This document shows positions 9,036-20,599 of a stretch of DNA of 64,000 bases, in pieces (the stretch's first letter is position 1; the number at the start of each line of letters is the position of its first letter). The DNA comes from Vineibacter terrae (GTDB lineage Bacteria > Pseudomonadota > Alphaproteobacteria > Reyranellales > Reyranellaceae). A program made the position numbers and the translations under genes. The stretch spans positions 1 to 64,000 of the forward strand of contig NZ_VDUZ01000016.1 in the NCBI RefSeq assembly GCF_008039615.1, read 5' to 3'. A model generated the notes under the pieces. The model did no database searches. It worked only from the letters and a program-made list of their open reading frames with translations, and was not told the origin of the DNA.

Positions 9036-11276
9036 ATGCGCGTCCTCATCACGCGGCCCGAGCCCGAGGCGCAGTCTTTCGCCGAGCAGCTGAGCGCGCG
9101 TGGGCACGAGGCGCTGCTGGCGCCCATGCTGAGCGTGGTGATCCTGCCGGTGCCGGACGGGCTTGCCGATCAGCTGGCAGCGGCTCAGGCGGTCCTGCTC
9201 ACCAGCATCAACGGCGCGCGGGCGCTGGCGCAGGCCACCAAGGTGCGCGGCTATCGCATCATGGCGGTCGGCGATGCGACGGCCGACGCCGCGCGCCAGC
9301 TCGGGTTCACGGACGTGGTGTCGGCCAGCGGCGACGGGCGGACATTGATCGCTTTCGTGTCGCGGCGGCTGTCGCCGGCGGATGGCCGGCTGATCCATGC
9401 CGGCGGCGCCGTGAAGGCTGGCGACATCGCCGGCGTCCTGCGGACGGCAGGCTTCACTGTCGACGACGTCGTGCTCTACGAGACACGCAACGTCGATGCC
9501 TTGCCCCGCGAGATCGTGCAGGCCATCGAGGACGGGCGCGTCGACGCAGTCACGTTTTTTTCGCCACGCACGGCGCAGGCCTTTGTTAAGGTGGCCGAGC
9601 AGACCGGCATCGCGCCGTTCCTGGCGCGGACGGTTGCCGTGGCCATCAGTCCGGCCGCGCTGGCTGGCGCCGATGGCATTTCGTGGCGTGCGCGGATTGC
9701 TGCGCGCACGCCGACCCAGGACGGTGTCCTCGCTTCCCTCGATGCGGTGACGCCACCACGAACGGGATCGCCGACAATGAGCGACGACAAGAAGTCGACT
9801 GCCCCCGAGGCAGATGCTGGCGACAAGATCCAACCGACCGAAGCGGCAGACGACAACGCGGTGGCGGCAGCCGGCACGCAGGCGGCTTCTCACGCTCCAG
9901 CGCCGCGCCGCGGCGTGGGCGTCGTCGGTGCCTTCATCAGCGGCCTCGTCGCATCGGTCGTCGTCCTCGGCGGCGCGTTGGCCGTCTACGAGGCGCGGCC
10001 GCAGGCGGTGCGCCAGTTCTTTGCGCCAACTGCGCAGGATGCCGGCAACGCACCGGTGTCGCGGGAGACATTGGCCGGTTCCTTGAAGCCGCTGGATGAA
10101 CGCCTGGCGCAGCTCGAGGCCAAGGCACGGGCGCTCGACACGGTTGCAGCCCAGGCAGCCCAGCTCAAGGAGCTGCAGGACAAGCTGGCGGCGCAGGGGA
10201 GCCGGCTGGCCGCGATGCAGGACCTCGCTGCGAAGGTCGATGGTCTTGGCAAGAGTGGTGACGTGGAGGCGGCGGCGCGCATCGCGGCCGATATCGCGCA
10301 AGCCCGCCAGGAGCTGGCGACGCTGCGATCCGATATGGCGACGCTGAAGAATCGGCAGGAGGCGGCGGACACGACGATCCGCTCATTGACGGACCGGGCT
10401 GCCGCGCCGGGCGCCACGACGAGCGATGTCCCGGCCGATGTGGCGCGCCAGGTCGCGGTCCTGATGGATCGCCTCGACCGGCTCGAGAAGCGCGAGGCCC
10501 AGGTCAGCGGCACGTTGAGTGGCGTCGTCGACAGCGCCGCGCTCGCGCGCGCGGTCGGCGAGGCCGAGGCACGGCTGCGCGATCAGCTTGCACGCAACAC
10601 GACCGAGATCGAACGCACGCGCGGCATGACGGCAGCGTTGACGGAGCGCGTGACCGCCGTCGAGAAGGACGTGACCGCGAAGCTCGACGCCGTGCGCCAG
10701 GACGTCGCCTCGCGCGGCGACAGCGACCGGCGCGCCGGCGACAACGGCCGAGCCGCGGCCGCGTTGGGCATCGCCACGCGGCTGCGCCAGGCGATCGATG
10801 CCGGCGGTCCGTTCGTGGCCGACGCCGACTTGCTGAAGCCGCTGGCCGCCGGTGATCCGGCCATCGCCGCCATCCAGGGCGAGCTGGCGCCGTTCGCGTC
10901 CGCCGGTGTTGCCACCCGCCGGACGCTGGCCGGCGCGTTTCCCGAGATGGCGCGCCGCGTGCTGGCAGCGGACGTCGCCGACGACTCCTGGGGAGAACGC
11001 CTGCTGGGCAAGCTCAAGCAGCTCGTGTCGATACGCCGCGTCGGCGACGATGTCGTCGGCGCGACGCCGGAGGCGATCCTGGCGCGCGCCGAGGCGGCGA
11101 TCGAGGCTGGCGATATCGCCAAGGCCGTGGCCGAGATGAAGGGGTTGAAGAGCCCCGCCATCGATCCGGCGCGCGACTGGCTGGCGCGCGCCGATGCCTA
11201 TCTCGCGGCCCAGCGCGCCGTCGATCGGCTTAGCCTTCACGGCATCGGCCTGCTGTCGCGGGCCGACTCCAAGTAA
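9036..11276 (+). CDS. hemD: Fusion: uroporphyrinogen-III synthase (HemD) + mitofilin/Mic60-like membrane protein
   Basis: One uninterrupted frame of 746 codons holds two proteins that are normally separate neighbours. Residues 1 to about 247 are HemD ([19 protein letters not shown]..., [22 protein letters not shown]), which closes hydroxymethylbilane to uroporphyrinogen III. Residue 248 is an in-frame Met (ATG 9777-9779) at the point where a free COG4223/Mic60 protein would begin: acidic leader, one membrane helix at about 295-318 ([20 protein letters not shown]), then a long coiled coil and a C-terminal mitofilin-like helical domain. Mic60 homologues shape membranes. With the N-terminus inside, HemD would stay cytoplasmic and the coiled coil would be periplasmic, so the fusion is topologically possible. 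Separate translation from 9777 cannot be excluded; an ACGGGAT stretch precedes it weakly. Confidence 0.88.
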   Translation: MRVLITRPEPEAQSFAEQLSARGHEALLAPMLSVVILPVPDGLADQLAAAQAVLLTSINGARALAQATKVRGYRIMAVGDATADAARQLGFTDVVSASGDGRTLIAFVSRRLSPADGRLIHAGGAVKAGDIAGVLRTAGFTVDDVVLYETRNVDALPREIVQAIEDGRVDAVTFFSPRTAQAFVKVAEQTGIAPFLARTVAVAISPAALAGADGISWRARIAARTPTQDGVLASLDAVTPPRTGSPTMSDDKKSTAPEADAGDKIQPTEAADDNAVAAAGTQAASHAPAPRRGVGVVGAFISGLVASVVVLGGALAVYEARPQAVRQFFAPTAQDAGNAPVSRETLAGSLKPLDERLAQLEAKARALDTVAAQAAQLKELQDKLAAQGSRLAAMQDLAAKVDGLGKSGDVEAAARIAADIAQARQELATLRSDMATLKNRQEAADTTIRSLTDRAAAPGATTSDVPADVARQVAVLMDRLDRLEKREAQVSGTLSGVVDSAALARAVGEAEARLRDQLARNTTEIERTRGMTAALTERVTAVEKDVTAKLDAVRQDVASRGDSDRRAGDNGRAAAALGIATRLRQAIDAGGPFVADADLLKPLAAGDPAIAAIQGELAPFASAGVATRRTLAGAFPEMARRVLAADVADDSWGERLLGKLKQLVSIRRVGDDVVGATPEAILARAEAAIEAGDIAKAVAEMKGLKSPAIDPARDWLARADAYLAAQRAVDRLSLHGIGLLSRADSK

Positions 11277-11300
11277 CGCGGCGGCTGGAGCACGATACGC

Positions 11301-12710
11301 ATGACCCTTGTGCGGACCCTGGTCTGGTTTGTGCTGCTTGTTGTGGCCATGACCCTCGCCGTCTGGCTGGTGGAACGGCCCGGCGTGGTGACGGTGCAAT
11401 GGCACGGCTGGCGGCTCGACACCAGCGTCGGCGTGGTGCTGATCGTGATCGTCGTGCTCTGCGTGCTGGCGGCGCTGCTCTATGCGCTGTGGCGCTGGCT
11501 CGCCGGCGCGCCGTCCACCGTGTTCGACATCTGGGGCGAGTCGCGCCGTCGCAAGGGCTATCGCGCGCTGACGCAGGGCATGGTCGCGGTCGCTGCCGGT
11601 GATGCGGCCGAGGCGCAGCGTTGCGCCCGGCTGGCCGAGAAGCTGCTCGAGGAGCCGCCGCTGACGCGCCTGCTGTCGGCCCAGGCGGCCCAGCTTGCCG
11701 GCGACCGTGATGCCGCGCAGCGTTATTTCGCGGCCATGCTCGACGATCCGCAGATGGCCTTCCTCGGGTTGCGCGGGCTCATGATGCAGTCGCTGAAGGA
11801 TGGCAATTCGAGCAAGGCGCTGGCCTATGCCGAGCAGGCCTTCCAGCGCCGGCCCGACACGCCGTGGGTCGTGCGCTCGCTGTTCGACATGCAGGCGCAG
11901 GCCGGCAAATGGAGCGCGGCGCAGGAGACCCTGCAGGTCGGGCTGAAGCGCAAGATCGTCGATCCGGAGCGCGGCCGCACGCTCAGCGCCCTGCTGCTGG
12001 TCGAGCGCAGCCGCGCCGCCGAGCGCGGCGGCGCCGACCAGGATGCCGTCGACCATGCCAGGGCGGCGCTGGCGCTGGCGCCGGAACGCGAGCCCGTGGC
12101 CTATCGTTACGCCGAGCTGCTGATCAAGCGTGGTGACGGCAGGAAGGCGATGAAGGCGATCGAGCGCGCCTGGCCGGTGTCGCCACATCCCGATCTGGCG
12201 CAGCTCTACCTCGCGGCTGCCGGCGAGAAGGATGCGCTCAAGCGGGTGCAGGCCCTCAGTCGCCTGACGGCCGGCAACCCCGATGATCTCGACAGCCGCA
12301 TTGCGCTGGCCCGCGAATGCCTGGAGGCGCGGCTATGGGGTGAAGCCCGGCGCCATCTCGTGGCGGCCGGCGCCGAGCGGCCGGATGCGCCGACGCGGCT
12401 GTGCCGGCTCATGGCCGACCTGGAGGAGCAGGAGTACGGCGACGGCGAGAAGGTGCGCCAATGGCTGGCGCGCGCCGCCGACTCGCCGGGCGACCGGCAG
12501 TGGCGCTGCCGCAGCTGCGGCGCGGTCCACGACAGGTGGCTGGCCGTCTGCGATTCCTGCGCCGCCTTCGGCACCACCGAATGGCAGATGCCGCCGCCGT
12601 CATCCCATGCCGTGGCGGCGGCCGCAGCCACCAGCACGCTGCGCCTGCGCCCCGAGCAGGAGGTCCTGCCGCCGGATCCGCCGGCCGAGGCGAAAGCGCC
12701 GGCATCCTGA
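11301..12710 (+). CDS. hemY: HemY-type haem biosynthesis protein, TPR membrane protein with zinc ribbon
   Basis: This 469-residue protein has two N-terminal membrane helices (about 5-25 and 42-66), the HemY_N signature WHGWRLDTS and GYRALTQGMVAVAAGD, then tetratricopeptide helices to about residue 395. A C-terminal four-cysteine ribbon follows (CRSC...CDSC, about 403-425), ending in a Pro/Ala-rich tail. HemY of this type is linked to late haem synthesis, but its exact role is not settled; it is not the oxidase named HemY in Bacillus. It follows hemC and the hemD fusion by 24 bases, in line with one haem operon. Confidence 0.88.
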   Translation: MTLVRTLVWFVLLVVAMTLAVWLVERPGVVTVQWHGWRLDTSVGVVLIVIVVLCVLAALLYALWRWLAGAPSTVFDIWGESRRRKGYRALTQGMVAVAAGDAAEAQRCARLAEKLLEEPPLTRLLSAQAAQLAGDRDAAQRYFAAMLDDPQMAFLGLRGLMMQSLKDGNSSKALAYAEQAFQRRPDTPWVVRSLFDMQAQAGKWSAAQETLQVGLKRKIVDPERGRTLSALLLVERSRAAERGGADQDAVDHARAALALAPEREPVAYRYAELLIKRGDGRKAMKAIERAWPVSPHPDLAQLYLAAAGEKDALKRVQALSRLTAGNPDDLDSRIALARECLEARLWGEARRHLVAAGAERPDAPTRLCRLMADLEEQEYGDGEKVRQWLARAADSPGDRQWRCRSCGAVHDRWLAVCDSCAAFGTTEWQMPPPSSHAVAAAAATSTLRLRPEQEVLPPDPPAEAKAPAS

Positions 12711-12724
12711 ATCTCGCCGGCGAG

Positions 12725-13657
12725 TCACTTCAGCACGAAGCGGCGTATGTCGGCCGCGCTGCGGTCGGGGACTTCCTCCATCGGCACATGCGCGGCATCG
12801 GGATAGACCAGCAGCGTGCTGTCCGCGATATCGTGCTGTAGCCGCCTGGCATCGGCCGCCGGAACCCAACGGTCCTGCGCGCCCCACAGGATCAAGGTCG
12901 GGAGCGCAAGCGACTTCAGCGGCGCCGGGTCCAGGCGCGTCGCGTGACGCAGGCGTTGCAGCGTCGCCGCGCGATTGCCGTCGCGGCGCAGCAGGTCGTG
13001 GTAGCGGCGCACATCGGCTGGATCGAGCTTGTCCGGATCGGCATAGGTCTCGCGCAACGTGCGTGCGGCCAGCCAGCGCGGCTTCAGCATCGTGACGATC
13101 TCGCCGAGGACGGGCGCCTGCGCCAGGCGCAGCGACAATGGCGGCGCGCCGTCGCGGGGATAGGCGGCGGTGTCGATCAGCACGAGATGCGTCACGCGCT
13201 GCCGGTGCCGTGCAGCCAGGGTCCACGCCACGGCACCACCCATCGAATGGCCGACGGCGACGAAGCGCGGGATGTCCAGCCTGTCGGCGATCTGCACGAC
13301 GAGGTCGGCATAGGCCGGGATGGAATAGTCGCCGCGCGGCCAGGGGCCAGTCAGGCCGTGACCCGGCAGGTCGAGGCTCACCAGGCGGGCACTGTCGGCC
13401 AGACGCCGCGCCCATGGTTCCCAGACCTGCAGCGATCCGTTGGAGCCGTGCAGCAGGATCAGCGTCGGGCCTCGCCTGCTGCCCTCGTCGCGGACATGGA
13501 TCGCGGCGCCATCGATGTCGATGAATTGCGAGCGCGGCGAGGCGTAGCGGGATTTCAGCGTCTCCACCGGGATGTCGGGCGTGTAGAGCACGGCGCCGGC
13601 GACCAACATCAGGGTGATGGCCGCGCCGGCAGCGAGGCCCGGCCAGCGTCCTCTCAC
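12725..13657 (-). CDS. Membrane-anchored alpha/beta hydrolase
   Basis: A 310-residue alpha/beta hydrolase with an N-terminal hydrophobic anchor (about residues 8-26). The catalytic set is visible: oxyanion motif LLHGSNGS, nucleophile in GHSMGG, Asp in LWGAQDRWVP and His in YPDAAHVPMEE. The predicted start is GTG, whose bases overlap the stop of the upstream channel gene by 4 nt (GTGA), so translational coupling is likely. Substrate unknown; esterase, epoxide hydrolase or haloalkane dehalogenase-like activities share this fold. Confidence 0.88.
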   Translation of the reverse strand: MRGRWPGLAAGAAITLMLVAGAVLYTPDIPVETLKSRYASPRSQFIDIDGAAIHVRDEGSRRGPTLILLHGSNGSLQVWEPWARRLADSARLVSLDLPGHGLTGPWPRGDYSIPAYADLVVQIADRLDIPRFVAVGHSMGGAVAWTLAARHRQRVTHLVLIDTAAYPRDGAPPLSLRLAQAPVLGEIVTMLKPRWLAARTLRETYADPDKLDPADVRRYHDLLRRDGNRAATLQRLRHATRLDPAPLKSLALPTLILWGAQDRWVPAADARRLQHDIADSTLLVYPDAAHVPMEEVPDRSAADIRRFVLK

Positions 13658-16104
13658 GTTGCGGCCGGTGGCGGCCGGACCGCCGGCGGCGGCACTGCCG
13701 CCAGCGCGATCCCGGCCTCGGCCAGGCCGGCCAGGATGGAGCGGTTGAGCGCGTTCTGTGCGGCCACGGTATTGGCGACGTTGTCGACATGGGCGCGCAG
13801 CTCGAACTCCAGGCCGACCGGGCTGATCGTCTTGAACATCACCAGCGCGCGCGGCACGGCGACGGTGTGCGGGTTGTCCTCGGCGGCCTGGCGCAGGATC
13901 GCCTCGACCTTGTCGGCGTCGCTGCCATGGACGACGCTGATCGGCAGGTCGATCCGGCCGACATTGTCGGCGTAGGTCCAGTTGACGACGGCGCTCTGCA
14001 GGAACTCGCTGTTGGGCACGATGACCATGGCCCGCTGCCCGGTCTCGATCTCCGTGGCGCGGACATTGATGCGCCGCACGATGCCCTCGTGCCGGCCGAC
14101 GATCACCCGGTCGCCGACCTTGATCGGCCGCTCCAGCAGCAGCACCACGCCGGAGATCGTGTTGTTGGCCAGGTTCTGCAAGCCCAGGCCGATACCGACG
14201 GACAAGGCGCCGACGATCAGGGCAAGGTTGGTGAAGTCGATGCCCAGCGCCGAGATCGCCAGCAGCACGGCGGCGATGAAGCCGACATAGTTGACCATCG
14301 AATCGATGGTCAGCCGGATGTCGTCCTGCATGTTCAGCGACGGCAGGAACCGCTCGCGCAGCCCGCGGCGGGCAAGCCGGACCGCCGTGATCGCCGCCAC
14401 GAACACCAGCAGCGCCACGACCATGTCGATCGGCGAGATCCGGTGCTGGCCGATGGAGAAGCCGGTCAGCAGCCGCTTGGCCTTGTCGAGGATGTCGTCG
14501 AGGTCGGCGCCCCAGAGGACCGGCACGAGCACGCAGACGATGACCAGCAGCAGCAGGTCGGCCAGCATCACGATGGCGAAGGGGCCATGGATGGGGGCGT
14601 CGGGGGCCAGGCCGAAGACGCGGCGCAGCCAGCGCCCGGGCGGCGTGTCGGGTGCGCCGGCGGCGTGCACCACGTCACGGACAAGCGCGTGCACGATCAT
14701 GGCGATCACCACGACCAGCACCGACCCGAGCAGCGCGCTGCTGGCGTGGACGGCCAGCGCCGTGTAGCCCAGCAGCGCCGCCACCACGATCGCGATCAGC
14801 AGCACGCTCAGCCCCAGCCGGCCCAGCAGCCAGGGATAGCCGCCGATCAGCCGGGGCGTGTCGCCCTCGGCGACCTCGCTCGATTGCCAGGCGTCGGATC
14901 GCAGCGCCGGCTGTCCGAAGGCGAGCAGGCCGACCGCGACAGCAAAACCAAGGACTGAAGCCAAGCGCGCCACCTCGACCGTGCCGCCGGGCAGCTGCAG
15001 CAGCCAGAACGCCGTGATCGGTCCGGCAAGGGAAACGAACCCGGCCAGGCGCTGGATGCGAGCGCAGAACACCTCGGCGCTGTGGGCGGAGAACGGCAGC
15101 AGCCGCCATGTCGGCCGGCGCGGCGTGAGGCTCGCTTCCGAGAGGCCGTAGACGACCAGGAAGAAGATCGCATTGTAGGCCACGTTGAGCAGCGTGGTCA
15201 GCGCCGGGCGCATCGCCTCGGGCGACGCCTCGACCGAGGGCAGCCAGGACACTGCCAGCAGGACTCCCAGCACCGGCAACGCCACCATGCCGACGCCGTC
15301 GAGCAGCGCCGCGATCGCCCGCTCGCGATAGGACGGCTCGGTGATCGCCTGGCCGCGGCCATGGTAGTGCCGCAGCCAGACCAGCCCGAGCCAGCAGATG
15401 GCCAGGCCGATCACGCTGGCGATGGTGCGGCCGCGGTGCTCGGCATCCTTCAGGGCCGCGGTCATCGCGCCCGAATCGGCCAGCGCGCGCCACGCTTCCA
15501 TCTGCGTCTTCCAGGCGAAATCAATATCGTCGCCGAGGCGCAGCCATGTCGATGGTGCAAGCGGCGGGTGCTTGCGCCTCAGGACGATGCGGGCAAACTG
15601 GTCGCTGCGCGCCTTGGCGATCTGCGCCGTGAGCTGATCGGCCCGGGCGATGATCAGCTCCGCCTGCTTCACGCGTGCGTCGACCAGCGCCAGATTGGCG
15701 CGCAGTCGATCGCGCTGCGCCTTGAGCGCCTCCGATTCGGGCGCCTGGTCCGTGGGTGGCGCGTCGGGCGTCTTGGTGCCCAGCGCCGGGTCGGGGCGTG
15801 CCTCCAGTGGCGCCAGCAGGGTGCGCAGCGAGCTTCCCTCGTCGCGGGCCTGCTCGGCCGCCCGGGAAGCGGCCTGGCGGATCATGGTCGTCTCGTTGCG
15901 CAAGCGCTCGATCTCGGCATCGATCAGGTTGGGCCGCCCGGCTTCCTGCGCGATCTGGTCCAGCGCCCGCGTCCATGTCTCGACCATCAGGCCGAAAGGC
16001 CGCTGCTCGCCACTCGATGGCGGCGGTGACGCCTGCCCCAGGACGACCGCGGGAAACGCCAGCCACAGCACGCCGATCAGGATGAAGCGCAGGAGCTTGG
16101 TCAT
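13654..16104 (-). CDS. DUF3772-containing mechanosensitive channel (MscS/MscK type)
   Basis: The 816-residue protein has a signal peptide (MTKLLRFILIGVLWLAFPA...), a periplasmic helical DUF3772 region with coiled-coil heptads (about 30-200), roughly ten membrane helices and a C-terminal MscS domain. That domain shows LIVGALSVGIGLGLQNLANN for the pore helix, then LERPIKVGDRVIVG and GIVRRINVRATEIET in the beta domain. Such channels release solutes under hypo-osmotic stress. An open frame extends to 16179, but the signal peptide places the start at the ATG at 16104. It overlaps the hydrolase gene by 4 nt. Confidence 0.92.
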   Translation of the reverse strand: MTKLLRFILIGVLWLAFPAVVLGQASPPPSSGEQRPFGLMVETWTRALDQIAQEAGRPNLIDAEIERLRNETTMIRQAASRAAEQARDEGSSLRTLLAPLEARPDPALGTKTPDAPPTDQAPESEALKAQRDRLRANLALVDARVKQAELIIARADQLTAQIAKARSDQFARIVLRRKHPPLAPSTWLRLGDDIDFAWKTQMEAWRALADSGAMTAALKDAEHRGRTIASVIGLAICWLGLVWLRHYHGRGQAITEPSYRERAIAALLDGVGMVALPVLGVLLAVSWLPSVEASPEAMRPALTTLLNVAYNAIFFLVVYGLSEASLTPRRPTWRLLPFSAHSAEVFCARIQRLAGFVSLAGPITAFWLLQLPGGTVEVARLASVLGFAVAVGLLAFGQPALRSDAWQSSEVAEGDTPRLIGGYPWLLGRLGLSVLLIAIVVAALLGYTALAVHASSALLGSVLVVVIAMIVHALVRDVVHAAGAPDTPPGRWLRRVFGLAPDAPIHGPFAIVMLADLLLLVIVCVLVPVLWGADLDDILDKAKRLLTGFSIGQHRISPIDMVVALLVFVAAITAVRLARRGLRERFLPSLNMQDDIRLTIDSMVNYVGFIAAVLLAISALGIDFTNLALIVGALSVGIGLGLQNLANNTISGVVLLLERPIKVGDRVIVGRHEGIVRRINVRATEIETGQRAMVIVPNSEFLQSAVVNWTYADNVGRIDLPISVVHGSDADKVEAILRQAAEDNPHTVAVPRALVMFKTISPVGLEFELRAHVDNVANTVAAQNALNRSILAGLAEAGIALAAVPPPAVRPPPAAT

Positions 16105-16236
16105 GGATGCAAATTGTGGAATAGCCAGATATGGACCGGCAACGTGCCACCTTTGCGGCCGCATTGCAGCAGCACACATCCATCCAATGACGGCAACCTT
16201 GCAGCAGGCTTGAGGGTGCGAGCGAGATGCCGCCGG

Positions 16237-18330
<2,094 letters not shown>

Positions 18331-18531
18331 CACAGCCTCCCTGAAGCAGCCCGGCATCGCGATGGCCGGGCAACGGCCGCCCTGCCGCCGGGTTCCGGCG
18401 AGGCGATCCGTCGCCATAGCACGCCCCCGGTCCGGCGCCAGCCGCCGTCGTCGGTGTCCTGGCAGGGGGCCGGTGTCTGGCGCCGGCGCCCGTCGTCGCC
18501 TAATCTGCGGCCGCCGACTGGAGGCACCGCA

Positions 18532-18789
18532 ATGAAAGTCAATGTACAGATCGACTGCACGCCGGAGGAAGCCCGCTCCTTTTTCGGGCTGCCGGACCTC
18601 AAGCCGATGCAGGACCGCATCCTGGCCGAGATCGAGCAGCGCATGAAATCCAGCCTCAACGCCATGGACCCGTCGGAAATCTTCAAGACGTGGCTGCCGG
18701 CGTCCATGCAGGGTGTCGAGCAGATGCAGCAAGTGCAGCAGATGTTCTGGCAGAACCTGGCGGCGATGGCCGGCAGCCAGAAGAAGTGA
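18532..18789 (+). CDS. DUF6489 family small protein
   Basis: An 85-residue protein starting [20 protein letters not shown] and ending in a Gln/Met-rich helix, matching the alphaproteobacterial DUF6489 family. A GGAGG ribosome-binding site (18521-18525) lies 6 bases before the ATG, so the longer frame to 18454 is rejected. The helical Met/Gln content resembles polyhydroxyalkanoate-granule or phasin-like small proteins, but no function is known. It precedes the OmpA-like gene by 52 bases on the same strand. Confidence 0.85.
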   Translation: MKVNVQIDCTPEEARSFFGLPDLKPMQDRILAEIEQRMKSSLNAMDPSEIFKTWLPASMQGVEQMQQVQQMFWQNLAAMAGSQKK

Positions 18790-18841
18790 CCGGTCCATTG
18801 CTCACGTGGCGCCTGGCCGGATGTCGGATCGGGAGGTCGTC

Positions 18842-19732
18842 ATGAATCGGATCATGGGCATCACTGTCGTGGTGCTGGCGATCGTGGGCGCTGTGCTGGC
18901 GCTCTGGAGCCTGCCCGGCACGCCGCTGGCGGACCGCACGAAGGCTGAGCTGGCGCAGGCGGCGGCGGCGCGCGACGCCGCCGAGAAGGCGCTCGCAAGC
19001 GCGCGCGCCGAGGTCGACCGCGCCCTGGCCGCCGACGCGACCGCCAGAGCCGACGCCGCGAAAGCCGTGGCGGCGGCGCGCGAGGAGGGCGAGCGCAACC
19101 TGACGGCAGCCCGGGCCGAGGCCAACAAGGCCATAGCCGCGGCCAGGGTCGAAGCCGAGAAGTCGCTGGGCAGCGAGAAGGAGGCAGCCCTGCGCGAAGC
19201 CGTCGAGCAGGCGGTGAAGTCGGCCAAGGCCGATGGCGAGAAGGCGGCGGCGGCGTTGCGCGACCAGCTGGGCCAGTGCCAGGCTGCGGCAGCCAAGAAG
19301 CCGGATGCCGACTCGGCACGCTGCGCGACGGCGACGCCGCCGGCCACCGGTCCGGTCGACGCGACCGATATCGGCCGTGAGCTGGACACCAACGGCAGCA
19401 TCGCGCTCTACGGCATCCAGTTCGACATCGGCAGCGCCAAGCTCACCGATGAGTCGCGCGCCTCGATCGACGAGCTCGCCAAGCTGATGAAGAGCGATTC
19501 CGATCTGAAGCTGCTGATCGTGGGGCACACCGACAGCCAGGGCGATTTCGCCACCAACCGGACCCTTTCCGAGCAGCGCGCGCAGGCCGTGGTGACGGAC
19601 CTGGTGGCGCGACTGGGCGCCGACCGCACCCGGCTGTCGTCGGCTGGCATCGCCGACCTCTCGCCGCTGGCGACCAACGACACCGAGGCTGGCCGCGCCC
19701 GCAACCGCCGTGTCGAGATCGTGAAGCGATAG
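18842..19732 (+). CDS. OmpA-like peptidoglycan-binding protein with coiled-coil stalk
   Basis: The 296-residue protein has an N-terminal membrane helix (MGITVVVLAIVGAVLALW), an Ala/Glu/Lys/Arg-rich coiled coil (about 30-150) built of repeated AARAEA-type heptads, and a C-terminal OmpA domain (about 180-296). That domain shows the start GIQFDIGSAKLTDES, the motif VGHTDSQGD, LSEQRAQAVV and the closing NRRVEIV. This architecture ties the inner membrane to peptidoglycan across the periplasm. The start at 18842 has GGGAGG a few bases upstream. Confidence 0.9.
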   Translation: MNRIMGITVVVLAIVGAVLALWSLPGTPLADRTKAELAQAAAARDAAEKALASARAEVDRALAADATARADAAKAVAAAREEGERNLTAARAEANKAIAAARVEAEKSLGSEKEAALREAVEQAVKSAKADGEKAAAALRDQLGQCQAAAAKKPDADSARCATATPPATGPVDATDIGRELDTNGSIALYGIQFDIGSAKLTDESRASIDELAKLMKSDSDLKLLIVGHTDSQGDFATNRTLSEQRAQAVVTDLVARLGADRTRLSSAGIADLSPLATNDTEAGRARNRRVEIVKR

Positions 19733-19797
19733 AGCGGGCCGTCGGATCCATCCATCGGCGGCGGGACGGCCGAGCCCGGCGCCGCGCGAGAAATCGC

Positions 19798-20517
19798 CTA
19801 CTCCAGCAGCTCGCCCAGCCGCGTGAGGATGCGGTCGGGCCGGACCGTCGAATCCGCCGGCAGACCCATGCCATGCGGGTCGTACCAGATGCCGCGCATG
19901 CCCAGCCGCTGCGGCATCACGACTTCCCACTCGACATTGTCGCCGATCATCCAGCATGCCTGCGGCGGCACGCCGAGCCGGCCGAGCACGTGGATATAGA
20001 CTTCCGGATCGGGCTTGCCCTTGCCGAACTCGCCCTCGATCTGGATGTGCTCGAAGCGGTGCTCGAGGTCGAAGCGCACCACCTTCGCCCGCTGGGTCAG
20101 GGCGGCGCCGTTGGTCACCAGCGCCAGCTTGATGCCGGCTGCACGCAGCCGGTCGAGCGTGTCGTGCGCGTCCGGAAACAGCTTGTATTCCTGGCGGCGC
20201 AGCTCGGTGAAGGCATCGCCGATGCGGTCGGCGAGCACGTCATCGGCCAGCTGCAGCCGGGCCAGCGCGCGTCGCACCACCAGCCGCCGGGCGCCGGCCA
20301 GATCGAGCCGCCAACGGGCCGCCTTGACCGGGTCGCTCCAGAAGGTGCGTCCTTCCTCCAGGATGGCGCGGTGCATGCGGGCAAAGCGGTCGGCGTCGTC
20401 GGGCAGCTCGCCCCTGAACCGCTCCAGCAGCCGCCACCAGGCTTCCTCGGGCTTGGCATAGGCCTGGATGATGGTGTCGTCGAGATCGAACAGGATGGCG
20501 GTGGGCAGGGCGGGCAT
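19798..20517 (-). CDS. HAD-family phosphohydrolase
   Basis: A 239-residue HAD hydrolase. Motif I is ILFDLDDTI (DxDxT type, near residues 7-15), motif II is LVTNGA, motif III is GKGKPDPEVY, and motif IV is MIGDNVEWEVVMPQ. The insertion between motifs I and II is a helical cap of the phosphoglycolate-phosphatase/YjjG class. The substrate is not evident. The ATG at 20517 starts the conserved fold; the frame upstream lacks support. It is divergent from the aspartoacylase-like gene (82 bases). Confidence 0.88.
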   Translation of the reverse strand: MPALPTAILFDLDDTIIQAYAKPEEAWWRLLERFRGELPDDADRFARMHRAILEEGRTFWSDPVKAARWRLDLAGARRLVVRRALARLQLADDVLADRIGDAFTELRRQEYKLFPDAHDTLDRLRAAGIKLALVTNGAALTQRAKVVRFDLEHRFEHIQIEGEFGKGKPDPEVYIHVLGRLGVPPQACWMIGDNVEWEVVMPQRLGMRGIWYDPHGMGLPADSTVRPDRILTRLGELLE

Positions 20518-20599
20518 GATGCGACCGGTGTAGCGGGGCTTGGGCCACGACGCCAGCGCCGGCATTGCGTAGGATACGCAGGGCAGGGAGGTGATGTTG

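Noticed and set aside
6258-9127. Upstream extensions of the 2OG oxygenase frame (to 7385) and the tsaD frame (to 9127)
   Set aside because: The extensions overlap neighbouring genes and show no conserved sequence; the true starts at 6257 and 8005 are set by family N-termini and spacing.
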